A DNA stretch of 64,000 bases, taken from Polynucleobacter alcilacus (GTDB lineage: Bacteria; Pseudomonadota; Gammaproteobacteria; Burkholderiales; Burkholderiaceae). Location of the stretch: the NCBI RefSeq assembly GCF_018881545.1, contig NZ_JACVQD010000001.1, positions 1,082,039 to 1,146,038 of the forward strand, read 5' to 3'. Positions within the stretch are counted from its first letter, which is position 1. Each line of letters begins with the position of its first letter. Shown here in pieces: positions 61,573 to 64,000 of this stretch. The notes under the pieces were generated by a model. It saw only the letters and a list, made by a program, of their open reading frames with translations, was not told where the DNA came from and did not search any database. The position numbers were made by a program, and so were the translations under genes.

Positions 61573-62228
61573 TACAAATTTTCGCCCTTGTGATTCAGCT
61601 TCAAGAGTCTTTCTAAATCTTTCTTCATACTTGAAAACTCTTTAGGAGAATTCGTGACCGGGAAATACATCATCTTGGCTGGACTAGGGTCAATCAATTG
61701 AATCTGCTGACCTGCGCCCTCTTTATTAAGCCAGCCTTCAAAGCCAGCTCTGAGTTGAGGATCTGTGGGCAATGAAATCACTTTCATGCCAGCAGACTGC
61801 TCGTCATAGACCTTAAGCACTTCTGGATCAACGGGCTTGCCATCCGTATTGACCCAAACCAGCTGAACACGCTTATTCTCTCTACCCATAGCCACTCTTG
61901 TCTGACGCATTAAAAATAAAGCCTCAATACACTTTTCATCTTTAATCTGGCACTCACCTGCTGGACGCGCAATCAGCAACGTCCACTTACCCTGCATAGG
62001 AATATCTAGCCAGGCAGTGTTCCATTCTTGGGCTGGATACACTAAGATGCCGAAGTTCGTTTTGCCGCCTTCAGGCTTAATGACGTAATAGGCTAAGTAA
62101 GAAGCAATGACTGGTGCAGCACAGGCAAGCATAAGCAATAGCATTTGAATGCGGCCACGCCGGGTCCGCGCAATGATTGCAGAAGTATCTGTCTGCGAAG
62201 CAGGTATTAATAATTCTTTATCACTCAC
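61572..62228 (-). CDS. unknown membrane-anchored protein of the cytochrome oxidase assembly cluster
   Basis: A 218-residue protein with one N-terminal membrane helix (MLLLMLACAAPVIASYLAYYVI, about residues 29-50) and a periplasmic domain. The strand-helix pattern (WTLLIARPAGECQIKDEKC...FLMRQTR...RVQLVWVNTDG...MKVISLP) resembles a thioredoxin/SCO fold but has C-X5-C instead of CxxC and no downstream copper His I can place. The start is GTG, overlapping the surf1 stop (GTGA). Genes of this kind lie between SURF1 and ctaA in Burkholderiales; role in oxidase assembly is inferred from context only. Confidence 0.75.
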   Translation of the reverse strand: MSDKELLIPASQTDTSAIIARTRRGRIQMLLLMLACAAPVIASYLAYYVIKPEGGKTNFGILVYPAQEWNTAWLDIPMQGKWTLLIARPAGECQIKDEKCIEALFLMRQTRVAMGRENKRVQLVWVNTDGKPVDPEVLKVYDEQSAGMKVISLPTDPQLRAGFEGWLNKEGAGQQIQLIDPSPAKMMYFPVTNSPKEFSSMKKDLERLLKLNHKGENL

Positions 62229-63013
62229 CCTTGATCCCCATTCACAACACCCCTACGCCAATATTGTCGTAAGCCGCTAATTAACCAAAATAAAAATCCA
62301 GAGAAAGCTAAAGCAAACCACTGGAATGCATAAGCATAATGGCGATCGACCCCATTTGTCAGGGGCGCCCACTCACGTAATAAACCATCGTCAATACCCG
62401 CTTCAACTTCCCGCAAGATAAAGGGGCTTTGCGACCAGCTATGGATCTTTGCTTCTATCCCTAAATTAAAGTTTTGTTCAATGCGGGGTTTGCCAGTGTC
62501 AACTGCAGGCGTGCTATCACCCAATTCATACACCTTACCAGGATGGGGAAATACAATGCCCTCAATATTGACCACACTAGCTGGTGTTTTAACCGGCGGC
62601 AAAGCTTCTCGATTTTCAGTATTGCGAGGGGCCCAACCTCGATTGACCCATAACATCTCATCGCGTCCCTCGAGCCTAAAGGGCATCATGAGATAAAAGC
62701 CTGACTGCGAAACAGCACTTGCCGCCGGAGGGATCGGTCTTGGCCGGTTATCCAACCAAACGGCTGCCTCTGGGATGAACTGTCCGCGAGCATTCATACG
62801 ACGTTCTCTCGCATCTTCTAAGCTTACAGGGCCAGCATTGGCATTCAAAATGGGCATTTGTTGGCGGGCCAATAAATTAGCAGCCAAAGCAATTTTGGTT
62901 TCAGCCCTATTGAGTTGCCAGACTCCAGCAACACAGCCAATGGCAATGACCAGCAAGGCTGATACAGTAGCAACTATGCGCTTAGTAATGAGGGCAGAAA
63001 AGAGATTATTCAA
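62225..63013 (-). CDS. SURF1-family cytochrome oxidase assembly protein
   Basis: A 262-residue protein with one transmembrane helix at each end (IVATVSALLVIAIGCVAGVW and FQWFALAFSGFLFWLISG) flanking a periplasmic domain. Typical segments: GVWQLNRAETK, MMPFRLEGRDEMLWVNRGWAP and HYAYAFQWFALA. SURF1 helps insert heme A into subunit I. First gene of the surf1-unknown-ctaA-ctaB-sco1 operon, all joined by overlapping or abutting ends. Confidence 0.92.
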   Translation of the reverse strand: MNNLFSALITKRIVATVSALLVIAIGCVAGVWQLNRAETKIALAANLLARQQMPILNANAGPVSLEDARERRMNARGQFIPEAAVWLDNRPRPIPPAASAVSQSGFYLMMPFRLEGRDEMLWVNRGWAPRNTENREALPPVKTPASVVNIEGIVFPHPGKVYELGDSTPAVDTGKPRIEQNFNLGIEAKIHSWSQSPFILREVEAGIDDGLLREWAPLTNGVDRHYAYAFQWFALAFSGFLFWLISGLRQYWRRGVVNGDQG

Positions 63014-63027
63014 GTTAAGGATTTGAG

Positions 63028-63240
63028 ATGAAGTGGATTATTCCGATTGTCCTACTAATGATTGTTGGAAGCCTAGGCTCAGCACTGTATTACATGATGA
63101 AAGATCGGGGCAATAGCTCCAGAATGGTCCGCTCGCTGATGCTGCGCATTGGCCTATCACTTGCGCTATTCCTGGGGATCCTGCTTGCTTACTACTTTGG
63201 CCTCATTGAGGCAACTGGTATCAAAGTAGGCAGAAACTAA
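63028..63240 (+). CDS. DUF2909 twin-transmembrane protein
   Basis: A 70-residue protein that is essentially two membrane helices (MKWIIPIVLLMIVGSLGSALYYMM and IGLSLALFLGILLAYYFGLI) joined by the basic loop KDRGNSSRMVRSLMLR. This layout fits DUF2909. AAGGA lies 7 bases before the ATG. It is on the opposite strand inside the cytochrome oxidase cluster, between surf1 and subunit III. Role unknown. Confidence 0.8.
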   Translation: MKWIIPIVLLMIVGSLGSALYYMMKDRGNSSRMVRSLMLRIGLSLALFLGILLAYYFGLIEATGIKVGRN

Positions 63241-63270
63241 AGCTAGGTAAAAAAACCCTAACTCAAAACG

Positions 63271-63296
63271 AATCGGGGCTTACGCCCCGATTTTTT
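63271..63296 (+). terminator. rho-independent terminator of the DUF2909 gene
   Basis: AATCGGGGC-TTAC-GCCCCGATT is a perfect 9-bp stem followed by T6 on the plus strand. The minus strand lacks an immediate T-run, though the stem may also slow transcription leaving subunit III. Confidence 0.85.
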
Positions 63297-63303
63297 CCTC
63301 TGC

Positions 63304-64000
63304 TTACATCCAGTAGACAGCGATGTATAGGCCTAACCAGACAACGTCGACAAAATGCCAGTACCAAGCAGCGCCTTCAAAAGCGAAGTGGTGTTTAGCA
63401 GTAAAGTCGCCACGAATCATCCGGCGCAGAACAATCGCTAACATAGTGCCCCCAAGGAATACGTGGAAACCATGGAAACCAGTCAACATGAAAAAAGTTG
63501 AGCCGTAGATACCAGAGGTTAATTTCAAGTTCAACTCATGGTAAGCATGGTAATACTCGTAAGCCTGGAACCCTAAGAAGATAAAGCCTAAACCAACCGT
63601 TGCAGCCAAGAAAATGATAGCTTTCTTCATGTGGTTTTCGACTAGAGCATGATGCGAGATGGTGATCGTTACACCTGAACTCAACAATAAGAAAGTGTTC
63701 AAGGTAGGAATCGGCCAAGGACCCATGGTAGTGAATTTTTCAACCAAGCCGGCAGGACCATCATTCGGCCAAACAGCCTGGAAATTAGGCCAGATCAACT
63801 TACTCTCAACATCACCCATCCAAGGCATCGCAATATTACGCGCATAAAACAAGGCTGAAAAGAATGCAGCAAAGAACATGATTTCAGAAAAGATAAACCA
63901 AGCCATTGACCAACGGTAAGAGACATCAACGTTAACGCCATACTTACCGGCATTGGATTCAGAAATCGTGTCTCCAAACCAGTGATAGAGAACGAATAAT
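63304..64000 (-). CDS. ctaE: cytochrome c oxidase subunit III, 5' end outside window
   Basis: Subunit III of an aa3-type oxidase. The visible 232 residues start inside the protein (LFVLYHWFGDTISES...VDVSYRWSMAWFIFSEIMFFAAFF) and include FTTMGPWPIPTLNTFLLLSSGVTITISHHAL, FFMLTGFHGFHVFLG and the C-terminal WYWHFVDVVWLGLYIAVYWM. About six helices are seen. The frame is open to the window edge; the start lies beyond it. Internal ATGs such as 63906 are not the start. Confidence 0.95.
   Translation of the reverse strand, partial: LFVLYHWFGDTISESNAGKYGVNVDVSYRWSMAWFIFSEIMFFAAFFSALFYARNIAMPWMGDVESKLIWPNFQAVWPNDGPAGLVEKFTTMGPWPIPTLNTFLLLSSGVTITISHHALVENHMKKAIIFLAATVGLGFIFLGFQAYEYYHAYHELNLKLTSGIYGSTFFMLTGFHGFHVFLGGTMLAIVLRRMIRGDFTAKHHFAFEGAAWYWHFVDVVWLGLYIAVYWM

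Overview
The window looks like core chromosome of a free-living betaproteobacterium of the family Burkholderiaceae. Moderate G+C, short intergenic gaps, compact proteins and a gene order shared by Burkholderiales suggest a streamlined freshwater lineage such as Polynucleobacter. The genus is an inference from gene content and protein flavour; no 16S gene is present. I see no prophage, insertion sequence, CRISPR array, toxin-antitoxin module or other accessory island. Almost every gene is a recognisable housekeeping gene, and the novelty lies in regulation and gene architecture.

Layout. 1-7.3 kb (+): pepP (cut by the window edge), a UbiH-family monooxygenase, dusB-fis, purH, ruvC-ruvA-ruvB. 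7.3-12.6 kb: an NTF2-like protein and tyrS (-), anmK (+), then erpA, argC and rplM-rpsI (-). 12.65-13.06 kb is the only stretch over 300 bases without a protein gene. It holds the rplM promoter and leader, a strong candidate small RNA, and an osmC promoter with an FNR-like box. 13.06-13.8 kb: an OsmC-like protein (+) abutting rnpB (-). 13.8-29.3 kb (-): pyrC, a glycerate kinase, an Atm1-type ABC exporter, nudB, aspS, a DUF502 protein, the ubiquinone genes ubiB-ubiJ and ubiE with a Tim44-like protein and a DUF971 protein, and a 1279-residue flavin/iron-sulfur oxidoreductase. 29.4-37.5 kb: ilvA, a 5'-nucleotidase and queF (+), ssb and an MFS transporter (-), uvrA (+). 37.5-45.9 kb: a Kef-type antiporter (-), then the LPS block kdsD-kdsC-lptC-lptA-lptB followed by hpf-ptsN-hprK-rapZ (+), with rpoN absent from its usual place. 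45.9-52.8 kb: mutY-mutM (-), a TPR-LolB fusion, ispE, tRNA-Gln, prs, rplY and pth (+). 52.8-57 kb (-): two M16 peptidases, rsmD, coaD and a ferredoxin. 57-64 kb: ftsY and rpoH (+), then the cytochrome oxidase assembly cluster surf1-(unknown)-ctaA-ctaB-sco1 (-), a DUF2909 protein (+) and cytochrome oxidase subunit III (-, cut by the window edge).

Most worth following up: (1) the unannotated RNA at about 12805-12906 (-), with a promoter, three hairpins, a U-tract terminator and two anti-Shine-Dalgarno CCUCC motifs; (2) a CIRCE operator over the rpoH promoter, which would place sigma-32 under HrcA; (3) a cysteine-free TPR-LolB fusion that cannot be an N-terminal lipoprotein; (4) a Fis-consensus site before dusB-fis; (5) -10 hexamers close enough to the start codons of mutM, the TPR-LolB gene, ptsN and ftsY to suggest leaderless mRNAs. 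Genes work together in clear groups: ubiquinone synthesis (ubiH-like, ubiE, ubiJ, ubiB), LPS synthesis and transport, Holliday-junction processing, nitrogen-PTS signalling (ptsN, hprK, rapZ), and aa3-oxidase maturation.
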